From Trichoplax adhaerens (Eukaryota > Placozoa > Uniplacotomia > Trichoplacea > Trichoplacidae), in contig NW_002060967.1 in assembly GCF_000150275.1 (NCBI RefSeq), positions 1-64,000 on the forward strand: 64,000 bases of DNA. Direction: 5' to 3'. Made by a program: the position numbers and the translations under genes. Under the pieces are notes generated by a model. The model made no database searches, was not told the DNA's origin, and was given only the letters and a program-made list of their open reading frames with translations. Positions 1 through 11,688 of the stretch are shown here, piece after piece (position 1 is the first letter of the stretch; each line of letters begins with the position of its first letter).

Positions 1-1
1 A

Positions 2-616
2 ATCGTTTCTTGTCCTTTGACATTTCGAAACACAATCATTTTTAAACATTGCACTAAGTTTATTATACTGTCTTGGCTTATGGGCGTCGTATTCGCTATC
101 CCTGCTTTCCTATTAGCAACTTATAATCCAACGACGACAAGCTGCGACCTTGGCTTTCCTTATGATAACATCTTCAACGTTATCTATCTTTCGATTACCT
201 TACTATTTGTCTACTTAATTCCAGGAATAATAATGTTAAGGAATTATAGACGTATCACAATCACTTTATCTTCTCAAATATCCGATAATACTGCTATAGC
301 TCATGACAGTGAAGCTTCTATTAATCGCTCAAGAAGCGTTATTCGAGTTTTTATTATCGCGACACTGGCACAAACGTTACTATCATTGCCGTATGTTATA
401 TCTGTCTTAATTTACTCAATACCCAATCAGAGTCAAGTTCAGCTACTTCTTGATAATCCTCAACTTTTTTTAAATATCAGGTTATCGTTCGTGATTGATA
501 TAGCATCCTACTTAGTAAATCCATTTATGTTCTTGATTTTCGATAAAAATGTTAGAATTGCAGCGCATCATTTACATCTTCGAATTCATGATAGCTGTAG
601 TCATACGAAATCATGA
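2..616 (+). CDS. Rhodopsin-like GPCR, 3' part (cut by window start)
   Basis: C-terminal two thirds of a seven-transmembrane receptor; the reading frame is already open at base 2, so the start lies outside the window. It begins at the cytoplasmic end of TM3 (IVSCPLTF). It then shows TM4 with the conserved Trp (ILSWLMGVVFAIPAF), an extracellular loop 2 Cys (TTSCDLGF), and TM5 with its Pro (LFVYLIPGI). TM6 follows with Pro (LLSLPYVI), then TM7 with NPFMF in place of NPxxY and FDKNVR opening helix 8. It ends in TKS-stop like the intact copies downstream. No introns. As family knowledge, this is a class A receptor of the plasma membrane that would signal through G proteins. The ligand cannot be read from sequence. 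Found in the same orientation as seven further copies. Confidence 0.9.
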   Translation: MVSCPLTFRNTIIFKHCTKFIILSWLMGVVFAIPAFLLATYNPTTTSCDLGFPYDNIFNVIYLSITLLFVYLIPGIIMLRNYRRITITLSSQISDNTAIAHDSEASINRSRSVIRVFIIATLAQTLLSLPYVISVLIYSIPNQSQVQLLLDNPQLFLNIRLSFVIDIASYLVNPFMFLIFDKNVRIAAHHLHLRIHDSCSHTKS

Positions 617-2702
617 TTAATTTCTCATTGTAGATACATCCGATGTCATTTTCACTAGACAATTACTCTTAAATAGCTTGCATACTGTTTACAGCATTAA
701 TTACTATCTAACCGTTATTCTGTAATGGATCTAATTACTACTACAGCAATCTTGTTATAGAATAACAGTAGAGAACCTGCTTACTGTTTAGGGGGTTAAT
801 TGCTATCCCATGCTGTTGCGGTGTTGCCTTACCGTTAGGATAGTTTAATAGTACAGTAGCGGCTAATATGGAAAATACCCACATTTGTAGTGCTACTTAA
901 GATAAGTAACGCCTTGGCGTGGATATTATTTATGGTGGTTTATTACACATTTGAGATTGATTGTTAATATAAGTAAATAGTAGTAAGATGATCCAAGTTC
1001 TAGCTGATGATAGTTGAACTAGAAAATACACATGCTTAGATTAAGATTAAGTGTACGTATGAGTAAGGGATTAAAAATATTTACTGATAAAAGCTGTGCA
1101 AGGAACATCTCACTTCGAGATATCTCCAGTAAAATATAATAATAATAGTGTTGTTGTTCACAAATTAGACGGTTACTATATGAACAGGAACATTTGAGTT
1201 GAGTTATGTGATGGTAAAAAGTTGTAGATGTGTCCATGCTAATAAAAATTCTATTTTTACGGTAATTTGCCATGTGCTTTTAACGTTTAGTAAAAGAGCT
1301 TTTAAGTCAGTAGTTACTTATAGACTTTTACTATACGTTTCCTTGTCGCAGAGTTTAAGTTGCGACACATGTTTATTCTAAAGCGGATAAAATTACTGCT
1401 ATAATAACTTCGACATGAAATCAAGTTAGAGTATTCCCTCACTATTGATAGCATTAATGGTTATCCAATCTTTATTCTAAAGTTAGATGAACCGAATTGC
1501 AACTATTATAATTTTGATACGAAATCAAGTTAGAGTATTTGCTCGCTATTTGTGAGTTAGTAGTTATCCAATCCTTATCCTAAAGTTAGATAGACCAAAT
1601 TACTACTATAATAACTTTGATACGAGATAATGTTATGGCTCTAGTTATGATACGCCTATTGGAATAATAATGCAATTATAGTTATTTATTCGTGATTAAA
1701 CACTGCATAAGTATAATAACGTAATCTTTCTTCAATAAATAAAATTAATTAACGTGTACTGAGCGAATAGGTAGAGCTGATAATTAAAAAATGAGACATT
1801 GCAATGCAATGTTTGATTCTAATTTTTGGACTATTAATTAAGTACTCAATAGTACGACAAGTGTATATTTCCTATTCATAAACTAGTACCTATTAATAAA
1901 TTCTATATCATATTTTACAGAGGACATTCAAAATTAATAGGTAATCATTAAAGCTATGCATGGAGAGTATAAAATTACTCGCTAACTTTCTATCGTATCT
2001 GGCTCTATTCTAAGCTTTAAGTTGAAATCCTAATTAAGTTTTACGCTATCCAAGATATGACGCTGTACATGAATGGTTATCAATCGATTTTCTAGCAAGT
2101 ATCGCAGGCCAAAGACAATTAGAAGCTATCAAGTTACTATAATGAAAAGTAAATCATGCCTTAAACATAATTTAATCTCTTATAACTACATATCCAAAGA
2201 TTAAAATCATCTTTGCGCTAATTAAGTCTTATAACCGTTACTAATATTATTTGATACTTCATTTTATTAATTAATAAAGTTTAGTTTTATAGCCAAACTT
2301 TAGTTGGTATAAGCTCAATTAACAAATGACCAGATTTAAAATTAGAATATTGTTCACACTTTCTACTTATAACCCCTTCTCATTTTACTCATTCTCAACA
2401 TTTACAAATAATATAAACATTCTATTTACTTCAAAGACAGATGACGTACGTCGTGAAAATTGACAATAATATAACATCACCTACTAATATTATACTAGAT
2501 TACGATATTAATAATAAGGAATTCCACTAGCGATTATTTAACGCATATTGATAATTTTACATTTGCTTTCAATTTTCAGAATATCATTAGCAACGCCTGT
2601 TATTAATGAATAACAATGTATAAATGATTGTATAGTAGTCAGGGAAATTAATCAAATAATAAACTCAACAAATTGATGTGAGAACATTACTACCCGATGT
2701 TA
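617..2702. other. Spacer of the GPCR tandem unit
   Basis: No convincing gene. The first kilobase, especially 1380-1660, is a run of degenerate repeats of roughly 110-130 bp built on a GATACGAAAT / AGTTAGAGTA / TTAATGGTTATCCAATC theme. From about 1700 on, the sequence matches the equivalent spacers before the other copies, for example around 6180, 9940, 13800, 17740 and 21610. The open frames at 1019-1273 (minus) and 1199-1381 (plus) show no family features and are taken as chance. Confidence 0.6.
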
Positions 2703-2708
2703 CAGCTG
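2703..2708 (+). promoter_or_regulatory. Conserved E-box block upstream of GPCR pseudogene
   Basis: CAGCTG inside the array-wide block GATGTTACAGCTGGTAAATT. Here it lies 796 bp before the pseudogene start instead of about 245 bp, because a 551-bp LTR-like insertion separates them. Its regulatory role is inferred only from conservation at fixed spacing. Confidence 0.4.
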
Positions 2709-2751
2709 GTAAATTTGAAGCCTTTATTTACTAAGAATAATTATAAGACAG

Positions 2752-3302
2752 TGTGATATATACCAATCACGAAATTCCAAATTTTAGAAAAATAAGAGCT
2801 TTATTGAATCTTATACGAAGATTAACTACACACAGCTCTACTCTAGCCGAATACTACTACTAAAGACTTCTACAACGAACTTACAGAATAATCTAAAGTT
2901 GCATGCTTTTATACTTCTCGCAGCATTCGCAGCTACAATCCGCATTGCAACCTTTTACCTTATATTACACATAGTTAAATTATTCTTAGTAAGACTATTC
3001 TACTGCGGACCATCATTAATCCAATATGGATACGACTACAGTACTTACGTAGACATTATTCACACCAGCCAAAGTACAATGAATTAACCATATCCTAATA
3101 TCTGATTTACAGTTCTATTTTTACCTATAGCCTTATTAGTAACTTAATACTTTACTGTATATAGTCATCTGTACTCTAGCATAGAGTCTATACCACTACA
3201 GTCTATAGTTATAGCTAACAAGTATCTCTTAGGATAAATATCTACCGTACATTATACTAAACATGGCTAACAGTCTACAATCACAATACTAGTTCCATTA
3301 CA
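2752..3302. mobile_element. Putative solo LTR (551 bp)
   Basis: Relative to the same spacer before the other receptor copies (which read ATAAGACGGCTTAGG or similar), this copy is interrupted. The insert starts TGTGATATATACC and ends CCATTACA. It is flanked on both sides by GACAG (2747-2751 and 3303-3307), a perfect 5-bp target-site duplication. TG...CA ends with a 5-bp duplication are typical of LTR retrotransposons. No internal pol region is present, so a solo LTR is the simplest reading. The 62-codon open frame inside (2899-3087) is probably chance. Confidence 0.65.
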
Positions 3303-3437
3303 GACAGCTTAGGCTATAAGTGTAAAATTAGGAGAATTCCCTTCAATCATTGAACATATTTCCAGACTCAATTCAATCAAGAAACGTTAGATTACAATCA
3401 AGTACTAACAGATTTAATTATTCTTTCGCTAAATAGA

Positions 3438-3449
3438 CATATATAATTG
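3438..3449 (+). promoter_or_regulatory. TATA-like motif of GPCR pseudogene
   Basis: AAATAGACATATATAATT lies about 60 bp before the former start codon, the same place and sequence as before the intact copies. Candidate core promoter, from conservation only. Confidence 0.35.
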
Positions 3450-3498
3450 CATCAAATTTTCGCTATACTGGGAGATTATAATATCCAACTCATCGAAT

Positions 3499-4461
3499 TT
3501 GCATAATAATACTACTCTTAAGCAATCACGAGAAAATTTTCCTTTTGAATGATGCAGTTTTGAATTGCTACATTGAGATTGGTTATCAACATCGCTCTGG
3601 TGGTAATTGTGGCGTTCTCTAAAAATTTACATGATCAATTTTGTAACTTTATTATTAATGTATCTATATCTGATATTATTTCAAGGATCGTAGTGTACGT
3701 ACTTATACCATTATAGCAAAGTCAGCCGATACAACGGCTAGACCTGTAGACGTGGCTGTATGTCAATTAGCATATGGAATGTCGGTTACATCGACTAATA
3801 TCTCTATTACAAGTTTAACTATGATAAGTATCTATCGACTAAAAATCGTCACTTATCCTTAGACATTTCGAAACACGATCATTTTTGAACATTGCAATAA
3901 ATTTATTACGCTGTCTTGGCTTATAAGCGTCGTATTCGCTATCCCTGCTTTCCTAATAGGAGCTTGTAATCCAGCAATGAAAACCTGCGACTTTAGCTTC
4001 CCTTATGGTAACATCTTCAAGGATGTCTATTTTTCGATTACCTTGCTATTTGTCTACTTGATTCCAGGAATAATAATGTTAAGAAATTATAGGCGTGTCG
4101 CAATCAATTTATCTTGTCAAATATCCGATAACTCTGCTGTAGTTCATGACCGTGAAGTCTATATTAATCGTACAAGAAGCATTATTCGAGATTTTATTAT
4201 CACGACACTGGCACAAAAATTACTGACATTGCGCTATATTTTATCTATCTTAACGTATTTAATACTCAAACAAATTCAATTTAAGCTTCTTTTTTTGATA
4301 ATCCCCAATTTTTAATTATCATTTGGTTATCGTTTTCGATCAATATCGCATCCTACTCGGTAAATCCATTTATGTTCTTGGTTTTCGATAAAAATGTTAA
4401 AACTGCAGCGCATGATTTATATCTTCGAATTCATGATCGCTGCAGTAATACGAAATCGTGA
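3499..4461 (+). pseudogene. Rhodopsin-like GPCR pseudogene
   Basis: Full-length relative of the intact array members, with several disabling changes. The start position reads TTG instead of ATG. A one-base deletion in CCTTTTGAATG (near 3546) shifts the frame and gives a stop by codon 18. The TM2-TM3 loop has a further length change around 3695-3720. An in-frame TAG (3859-3861) replaces the codon after CCT in the TYPL/TCPL motif. An extra T in the run near 4292 shifts the frame after TM6. The TM4-TM6 part remains open as a 112-codon frame (3977-4315), and TM7 with NPFMF and FDKNV is still readable near 4360-4400. The former stop is TGA at 4459-4461. Upstream promoter-like blocks are preserved, but one is displaced by a solo LTR. 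Confidence 0.88.
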
Positions 4462-7150
4462 GTAATTTATCAAAGTAGGTACATCAGATACTGTATCAAT
4501 TTTTACTAGTCACTTAGGCTTGGATAACCATTATTCTGAAATAGATCAAATTACTACTATAGTAACTTTGATTAGGAATAATTATAGGAAATTTTCTCAC
4601 TATTTAAGAGGTTAATATTTAGTTATCTCATTCTTATTCCAAAGAATCAAATTTCTATTATAATAACTTTGATATAAAATCAAGTTAAAGGTCTTACTCA
4701 GTATTTATGGGGTTAATGGTTATCCAATCGCTATTCTAAAATTAGATAAACCAAATTACTATCGTCCTGTAATAATTTGACACGAGATAATATCAGAGCT
4801 CTTGCTTACTATTGATGGGGTTAATGGTTATCTAATTGTTATTCTAAAATGGCCCGCATTACTAGTATAATAATGCGATACGAAATAATGTTCGAGAACT
4901 TGTTTATAACTATGCTATTAGTGGTTACGCAATTGCTATTTTTTAATACAGTAAAAACACTACATTAATAACTTTGTTATACTGTACGGTCTTCAGCAAC
5001 TTTATTATTTTCTAATGATATCGCCCTCTTCTACAGTTATCCTGATTTTATCATGTACTTAAGCTGGTAGAAATCGAAACCTGTACGGCAACGACGGCGC
5101 TTGAACTTATTTGTATATTATTTCGAATATAGGCGCACATTTGAAATAAATGACACGCAGCAAATGGAAAATATTCGTATACCGCTCGTTTAGCGATCTT
5201 GAACCGGAAAAAAGTAAAAGTATACTGTTAACCAATACGTAACAAGTAGTGGCTATCACGAAGACTCGTTAAATTATTAAAGTCTTATAATAGTAAATTA
5301 AAACAATTTTGACCATTGACACTTGGCTAAATCATGCCTAAGAAATAGACAGTAATTACGCTACTTTTAATCGCCTTTTATTAAGTAAAAGTTATCACCG
5401 ATGGACATTAGTCAACTTATGTAATAAAGGTTAATTATTAGAATTCTTCTTCAAGCTTTTCTTATTTTAATAAGCATTGTAGCTGTAAAATTAACTTTAC
5501 TAGGTTTAACTACAGTAAATTTAACTTAATACCATTACATATTGTAAACCTGACTCATTTATTTGGGTTAGAACATAAGAATATTCCCTTGTATGATTTT
5601 GATAAAAATATCACGATATTAAATCGTAATTTATGTGATATATTTAGGTAGTATAATACTCATGCTTAATTATGATAAAGACTTGTAGCCAATTTTGATT
5701 ACTAAGTACAGTAGAAATAATGTTATTTGGTTATTTAATACAGAGTAAACACAAACATTTTGATCTGGATTCTAATTTAAGATTGTTAGTCTGACTTAGT
5801 CTTTTTTATAGTTATATATTATATACCGTAGAAAAGTACATTTTGTAGATTTAGTAATATTGGAATCTAGGGTACAATTTATCAGATCACATGTGTTTTA
5901 ATTGCTAGTTTTATTTGGAATACTTTAGAATAGTATTTTCATAGTCTTATTACTTTTATTTTATACATGCCGTATCTCCTTGACCTTGTAAGATAACTTC
6001 ACAGTCTTAACAGGACTAAAGATTTAATATTATTACGGTATAATACAATTTTACACGAATATCTATAACGTTTCAACGAATTTCGATTATCTTGATTAAT
6101 GGATAGTACACCTAATAGAGTAACAATACAAATATTGTTATTTACGGTAAGTTTTAATTTAATACTGCACAAGTGTAATAATGCAATTTTCTTCAGTAAT
6201 TAATTAAAATTAATTAACGTATACTACAGAGCCAATAGGTGGAGGTGGTAAGTAAAAAAATAGGATATTGGAATGTAATGTTTGATTCTTGGTCCGTTCA
6301 ATTCTCAATAGTACAGCAAAGATATATTTCCTAATTATAAACTGGCACATGTCAATATATTCGATAGCATATTTTACAGAAGACATTTAAAATTGATGGG
6401 CAATCGTTATAGCTATGCGTGGAGGGTATAAGATTGATTGCTAACTTTCTACTGTGTCTAATTCTTTTTTATGCTTTAAGTTGAAATCCTAATTAATTCT
6501 AAGCTATCTAAGGCATGATGCTGAACATAAATAATTATCAATCGATTTTCTAGAAGTATCGCAGGCCAAAAATAAGTAGAAATTATCAATTTATTGTAAT
6601 AGAAATCATGTCTTAAAATATAACTTTGATAACTGCATTGCTAAAGATTAAAATCATCTTTGATCCACTTTAGTCTTATAGCTGATACTAATAGTAATTG
6701 ATGCTTCATTTATTAATAATAAAGTTTAGCTCCATGGCTGAGCTTTAGTCAGTATAAGCCCAATTGATAAATGATCAGATTTAAAATTTCAATATTGTTC
6801 GTACTTTCTCCTTAAAGTTACTTTCATTCATTCTCTGTTTTTAAAAATAATTTAGAACTAAAGTAGAATTAACTACCCAATCGATCTGTACGCATTCTAT
6901 TTACTATAATGATAGATGACGTACGTTATAAAAAATCGACAATAACTTAACATTACCTTCTAACATTGTACAAGATTATAGTATTAACAAGAAGCAACTC
7001 AATTAACGCTTATTTAAGATTATAATGATAATTTTACATTTGCTTCCGATTTTTCTGAACATCTACGAGTAACAATAGATAAATGATTACGTAGTAGTCA
7101 AGAGAAAATAGCTCAATTAATATGCAATACAAATTGATGTGAAAATACTA
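4462..7150. other. Spacer of the GPCR tandem unit
   Basis: No gene recognised. About 4500-4960 holds degenerate repeats with the TTTGATA / ACGAAATAATGTTAGAG words. 4960-5240 holds the shared segment with TCTTCTACAGTTATCCTGATTTTATCA and CGTATACCGCTCG words. 6180-7140 matches the pre-gene spacer of the other units, including ATCGATTTTCTAG and GTATCGCAGGCC. Confidence 0.6.
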
Positions 7151-7356
7151 CTACCAGATGTTACAGCTGGTAAATTTGAAGCATTAATTTACTCGGGATA
7201 ACTATAAAACAACTTAAGTTTACAAGAGTAAAATTAAGAAATTTCCTTCTATCGTTGAACGTATTTCCAAACTCAATTCAATCAAGAAGCGTTAGATTAC
7301 AATCGAGTATTAACAGATTTAATCATTCTATAGCCAAATAGAGACATATATAATCG
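7151..7356 (+). promoter_or_regulatory. Conserved upstream block: E-box and TATA-like motif
   Basis: CTACCAGATGTTACAGCTGG holds a CAGCTG E-box at 7164-7169, 246 bp before the ATG at 7410. CATATATAATCG at 7345-7356 lies about 60 bp before it. Both recur at nearly identical distances before the other copies (240-249 bp and about 60 bp), while the sequence between varies more. This suggests a shared enhancer/promoter arrangement. Confidence 0.45.
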
Positions 7357-7409
7357 CGTCGATCTTTTGCAATAGAGGCAGATTAAAAATATCCAGCTCA
7401 TCATCGACT

Positions 7410-8372
7410 ATGCTTAGTAATAATACTACTCTTTTACAATCGTTAGAAAGTCCTGCTTTTACAGTCGCTCAACTTTCTTTTACTACATTGACATTGGTTA
7501 GTAACATCGTCTTAGTGGTAATCTTGGCGTTCTCTAACAATTTACGTGATTTATCTTATAACTTTATTATTAATATATCCGTATCTGATATTATTTCGAC
7601 GATTATACAGTATGCATATGCCATTATAGCAATTTCAACCGTTTCAATGTCTAAGCTTGTAGGTACAGTTGTATGTCGATTAGCGTATGGAATTTTGATT
7701 ACATCGACTAATACTTCTATTGCGAGTTTAACTATGATAAGTATCTATCGATTAAAAATCGTCACTTGTCCTTTAACATTTAGAAACACAATCATTTCTA
7801 AACATTGTACTAAATTTATCGTATTGTCTTGGGTTATAAGTGTCATATTCGCTATTCCTGCTTTCCTAATAGGAGCTTATAATGCAGAGACGAAAAGCTG
7901 CGACTTTGGCTTTCCTTATGGTAACATCTTCAACGTTATTTATTTTTCTATTATCTTGATATTCGTTTACTTAATTCCAGGAATAATAATGTTAAAGAAT
8001 TACAGACGTATCGCAATCTGTTTATCTTCTCAAATATCCAATAATACTGCTATAGCTCACCACCGTGAAGCTTCTATTAATCGTACAAGAAGCGTTATTC
8101 GAATTTTTATTATCGTGACTCTGGCACAAACATTACTGACATTGCCCCATACTATAAGTATCTTGATATATTCAATACTCACTCAGAGCCAAATTCAGCT
8201 AATCGTTGATAATCCCCAGTTTTTCGTAGTCATCTTGTTATCGTTTGGGATCAATATCGCATCCTATTTAGTAAATCCATTTGTGTTCTTGGTTTTCGAT
8301 AAAAATATTAGAATTGCAGCACATGATTTATATCTTCGAATAGGCGATAGTTGTAGCATTATGAAATCATGA
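7410..8372 (+). CDS. Rhodopsin-like (class A) GPCR, 320 aa, intronless
   Basis: Complete seven-helix receptor starting MLSNNTTLL, with N-glycosylation sequons at residues 4-6 in the short extracellular N-terminus. Landmarks in order: TM1 with VSNI (Asn of the GN motif); TM2 with NISVSDII (conserved Asp); Cys before TM3 in VVCRLAYG; end of TM3 SIYRLKIV, where the D/ERY motif reads Y-R-L. Then come TM4 Trp in VLSWVISV, loop 2 Cys in KSCDFGF, TM5 Pro in VYLIPGI, TM6 Pro in LLTLPHTI without the usual CWxP Trp, and TM7 NPFVF with FDKNIR. About 320 residues is normal for class A. One residue longer than most siblings. Plasma-membrane signalling receptor by family; ligand unknown. Confidence 0.92.
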   Translation: MLSNNTTLLQSLESPAFTVAQLSFTTLTLVSNIVLVVILAFSNNLRDLSYNFIINISVSDIISTIIQYAYAIIAISTVSMSKLVGTVVCRLAYGILITSTNTSIASLTMISIYRLKIVTCPLTFRNTIISKHCTKFIVLSWVISVIFAIPAFLIGAYNAETKSCDFGFPYGNIFNVIYFSIILIFVYLIPGIIMLKNYRRIAICLSSQISNNTAIAHHREASINRTRSVIRIFIIVTLAQTLLTLPHTISILIYSILTQSQIQLIVDNPQFFVVILLSFGINIASYLVNPFVFLVFDKNIRIAAHDLYLRIGDSCSIMKS

Positions 8373-10541
8373 GTAATCTATCGTAGTAAATGTATCAGAT
8401 ATCATTTTTGCACTAGTCACTTCGTCTTGAATAGCTTGCATACTATTTATAGTGCCTATTGCTATTTAACCGTTATTCTGAAAAGAATCGAATTACTACT
8501 ATAATAACTCTGATTGAAAATAGCGAGAAAGAACCTACGCACTATTTAATATGGTAATTGTTATCCTATCCTTTTTCTAAAACGGATCAAATTACTTCTA
8601 TAGTAATTTGATACGAAATCAAGTTAGAGTACTCACACACTATTTATAATGTTAATGGTGATCCAATACTTATTCTAAAATTAGATTGACCAAATTACTA
8701 TGATAATAGCTTTGATACGAGATGATTGTAGAGTTCTTGATTACTGCTATTGGGATTAACGGTTATCTAACTGTGGTTTTAAAATAGACTGAATGACTAC
8801 TATGCGTATAATAACTGGACATGAAATAATGTTAGAGAACTTGCCTACTCTTTATGTTGTTGATGGCTAACTAATCGCTATTTTCAAATGGATCAAAATT
8901 AACTGTATAATAACTTTATTGTACTGTACAGCTATGTTACTGATATTATCTTTTAATGATATTACTCTCTTCTACAGTTATCCTGATTTTATTATTTACT
9001 CAATTTGGTGGAAATCGAAATCTGTAGGACAACGATAACAATTGCACTTATTACTAGCTTGTTATATCGAGTAAGCATTTGAAATAAATGACATACAACA
9101 AATGAAAAATACTCGTATACCGCTTGTCTAGCGAACTTTGATTAGAAAATAATAAAAGCATGCTGTTAACCGATACGTAATATGCAATGGCTAGTGTAGT
9201 GCATACTTCTAAATATGATGTAGTCTATAACTACTGTGATAACTTTGTTATACTGCTTAGCCATTTTATTATCTTCTAATGATTTACCCTCTTCTACAGT
9301 TATCGTGATTTTATCACGTACCGGTACTTAATCCCGTAGAAATCTAAACCTGCAGAGCAATGACAGCACTTCAAATTGTTTGCTTATTATTTCGAGAATA
9401 CAAGGACATTCGAAATAAATAACATGCAGCAAATAAAAGATACTCGTATACTACCCGTCCGGCGATCGTGAACTAGAAAAAATATGCTCTTAACCAATAC
9501 GTAATATGTAAATGGCTATCATTAACATCCGTTAAATTATTACAGTCTTTTAACAGTAAATTAAATTAATATTTACCATTGATACTTGACTAAATTACGT
9601 CAAAGAAGTAGAAAGTAGCTACGCTACTTTAGTCGCCTTCATTTTAAGTAAAAGCTATCATCGATGAGAATTAGTCGATTGTATTTTATACAAGCTGTAT
9701 CTTCCTTACCTTGTACGATCAATTCGCAGACATATCAAAAGTAAGAATTTAATACTATCATTGTACAATTTTATACTAATAGATATAATTCCCCAACCAA
9801 TCTAGAATATCTTGACTAATAAAGACCGATCTAAAAACTCATTCAACTCTTCATTTCTTATAATACACTTAATAGAGTAACAATAAAAATATTTTTATTT
9901 AATTGCGATTGAATACTCAATACTGCATAAATATAATAATGAAACTTTTCTTCAATAATTAAAATTGATGAACGTGTACTACTGAGCTAATATTAGCTGA
10001 AGCTGGCAATTAAAAAATAGGACATTATAATGTAACGTTTGATTCTAGTTTTGAGGCCATTACATACTTAATAGTATTGCAAAACATATTTCCTATTTAT
10101 AAACTGATACCTGTCAATACATTCTATAATATATTTCACAGAAGAAGATATTCGAAATTACAAGGTACTTATTATAGTAATGTGTAGAGGGTATTAAATT
10201 ACTTGCTACCTTTCTACGGTATCTAACTCTATTTTATGCTTTAAGTTGAAACACGAATTGATTTCAAACCCTCTAAGACATGATGCTGTAAATAAATGGC
10301 TATCAATCGATTTTCTAGCAAGTATCACAGGTCAAAATAGGTAGGAACTATCAATTTACTGTAATGATAAATCATGACTTAAAAGATAATTAAACTCTGA
10401 AAACTATATTTCCAAAGATTGAAATCATTTTTGGGCTAATTCACTATCATAGACGCCACTAATAGTATTTGATGCTTAATTTTATTAATTATCAATAGAG
10501 TTTAGCTCCAAAGCCAGTCGGTATAAATCCGATTAACAAAT
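8373..10541. other. Spacer with a local segment duplication
   Basis: Degenerate short repeats occupy 8440-8930. The segment carrying GATAACTTTGTTATACTG, TCTTCTACAGTTATC and CTCGTATACCGC occurs twice in a row, about 8905-9195 and again about 9230-9520. This is a diverged partial duplication within the spacer. 9940-10540 is the shared pre-gene spacer. No gene recognised. Confidence 0.55.
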
Positions 10542-10992
10542 TGTAGTGTACGGATTGTTAGCCCTAGGTTCGTAATCCGCCAACTCAAAATTCGGACTTG
10601 TTAAAATCGAGTAAATCCCTAATGTGACATAATAGGCAACACCGTATAATTGACTTATAACAGTTAAGTTTATTAACATCCGGGTGTCTTCCGCCGGAGA
10701 AAAATTCCAATTTCTTCCCCTCAGAATAACAGTCGAAAGTGGCTAAGACAAACTGCATAATCGACTTGGCCTTCACGATAACAATTCTATACAACTAGTA
10801 AAAATTATCATCTATTGCTCCTCTACATAGGTGTCATTAATCACATTAGTGCATTGCTTAATAACATTACTTAATACGACTATCAGCTACGGCCTTATAT
10901 AGCTTATACTTTATTAAGACGTACAGTTTTACACTACATACTTTCACTGTATTGCCTACACAAAACTACTGTAATTCGCTGAAATCATTACA
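10542..10992. mobile_element. Putative solo LTR (451 bp)
   Basis: Sibling spacers read ATTAACAAATGATCAGATTT without interruption. Here that string is split. The insert begins TGTAGTGTACGG and ends AATCATTACA, flanked by CAAAT (10537-10541) and AAAAT (10993-10997), a 5-bp target duplication with one mismatch. It has the same TGT...ACA architecture as the 2752 and 20006 insertions, but no obvious sequence identity to either, so it is likely a different family. The 69-codon frame inside it (10585-10794, minus) has no recognisable features. Confidence 0.6.
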
Positions 10993-11446
10993 AAAATGAT
11001 CAGATTTAAAACTTGAATATTGTTGATACTTTCTCCTTAAACTTGCTTACGATACTTGCTCATTCTATTCATTCTCTATGTTTAAAAATAATTTGAAACT
11101 AATGTAGGATTAACTGTCTAATTGATTCATATACTTTATAGTTACTTCAAAGTTAAATGCGTACGTTATAAAAATTGACTATAACTTAGCATTACCATTA
11201 CTTACCAACATTGTGTAAGAGTACGGTATTATCAAGAATCAATTTAATCAAACTTTAGTTAATGTTATAATGACATCTATACATTTGCTTTCGACTTTTC
11301 AGAGTGGCAATAGCAATACCGCCTACCAACGAGTAACAATAGATAAATGATTACATAATAATAAAGGGAAAATTACTCGAATAATATCAACATAACATAG
11401 TAACATGTATAACAAATAGATGTAAAAATACTACTACCAGATGTTA
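10993..11446. other. Pre-gene spacer
   Basis: Shared spacer sequence of the tandem unit resumes with TGATCAGATTTAAAACTTG. Nothing else seen. Confidence 0.5.
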
Positions 11447-11638
11447 CAGCTGGTAAATTTAAAGCATTAATTCACTTGAGATAATTACAATACGGCTTAG
11501 GCTACAAGAGTAAAATTAAGACAGCTCCCTTTCAATCATTGAACGTATTTCCAGACTCAATTCAATCAAGACACATTAGATTATGATCGATTACTAACAT
11601 ATTAAATTATTCATCAGCCAAATAGACATATATAATCG
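11447..11638 (+). promoter_or_regulatory. Conserved upstream block: E-box and TATA-like motif
   Basis: CAGCTG at 11447-11452 (in GATGTTACAGCTGGTAAATT), 242 bp before the start. CATATATAATCG at 11627-11638, 62 bp before it. Same arrangement as the other units. Confidence 0.45.
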
Positions 11639-11688
11639 TATCGACTTTTAGCCATAGAAGTAGATTAAAAATATCCAACTCATCGAAT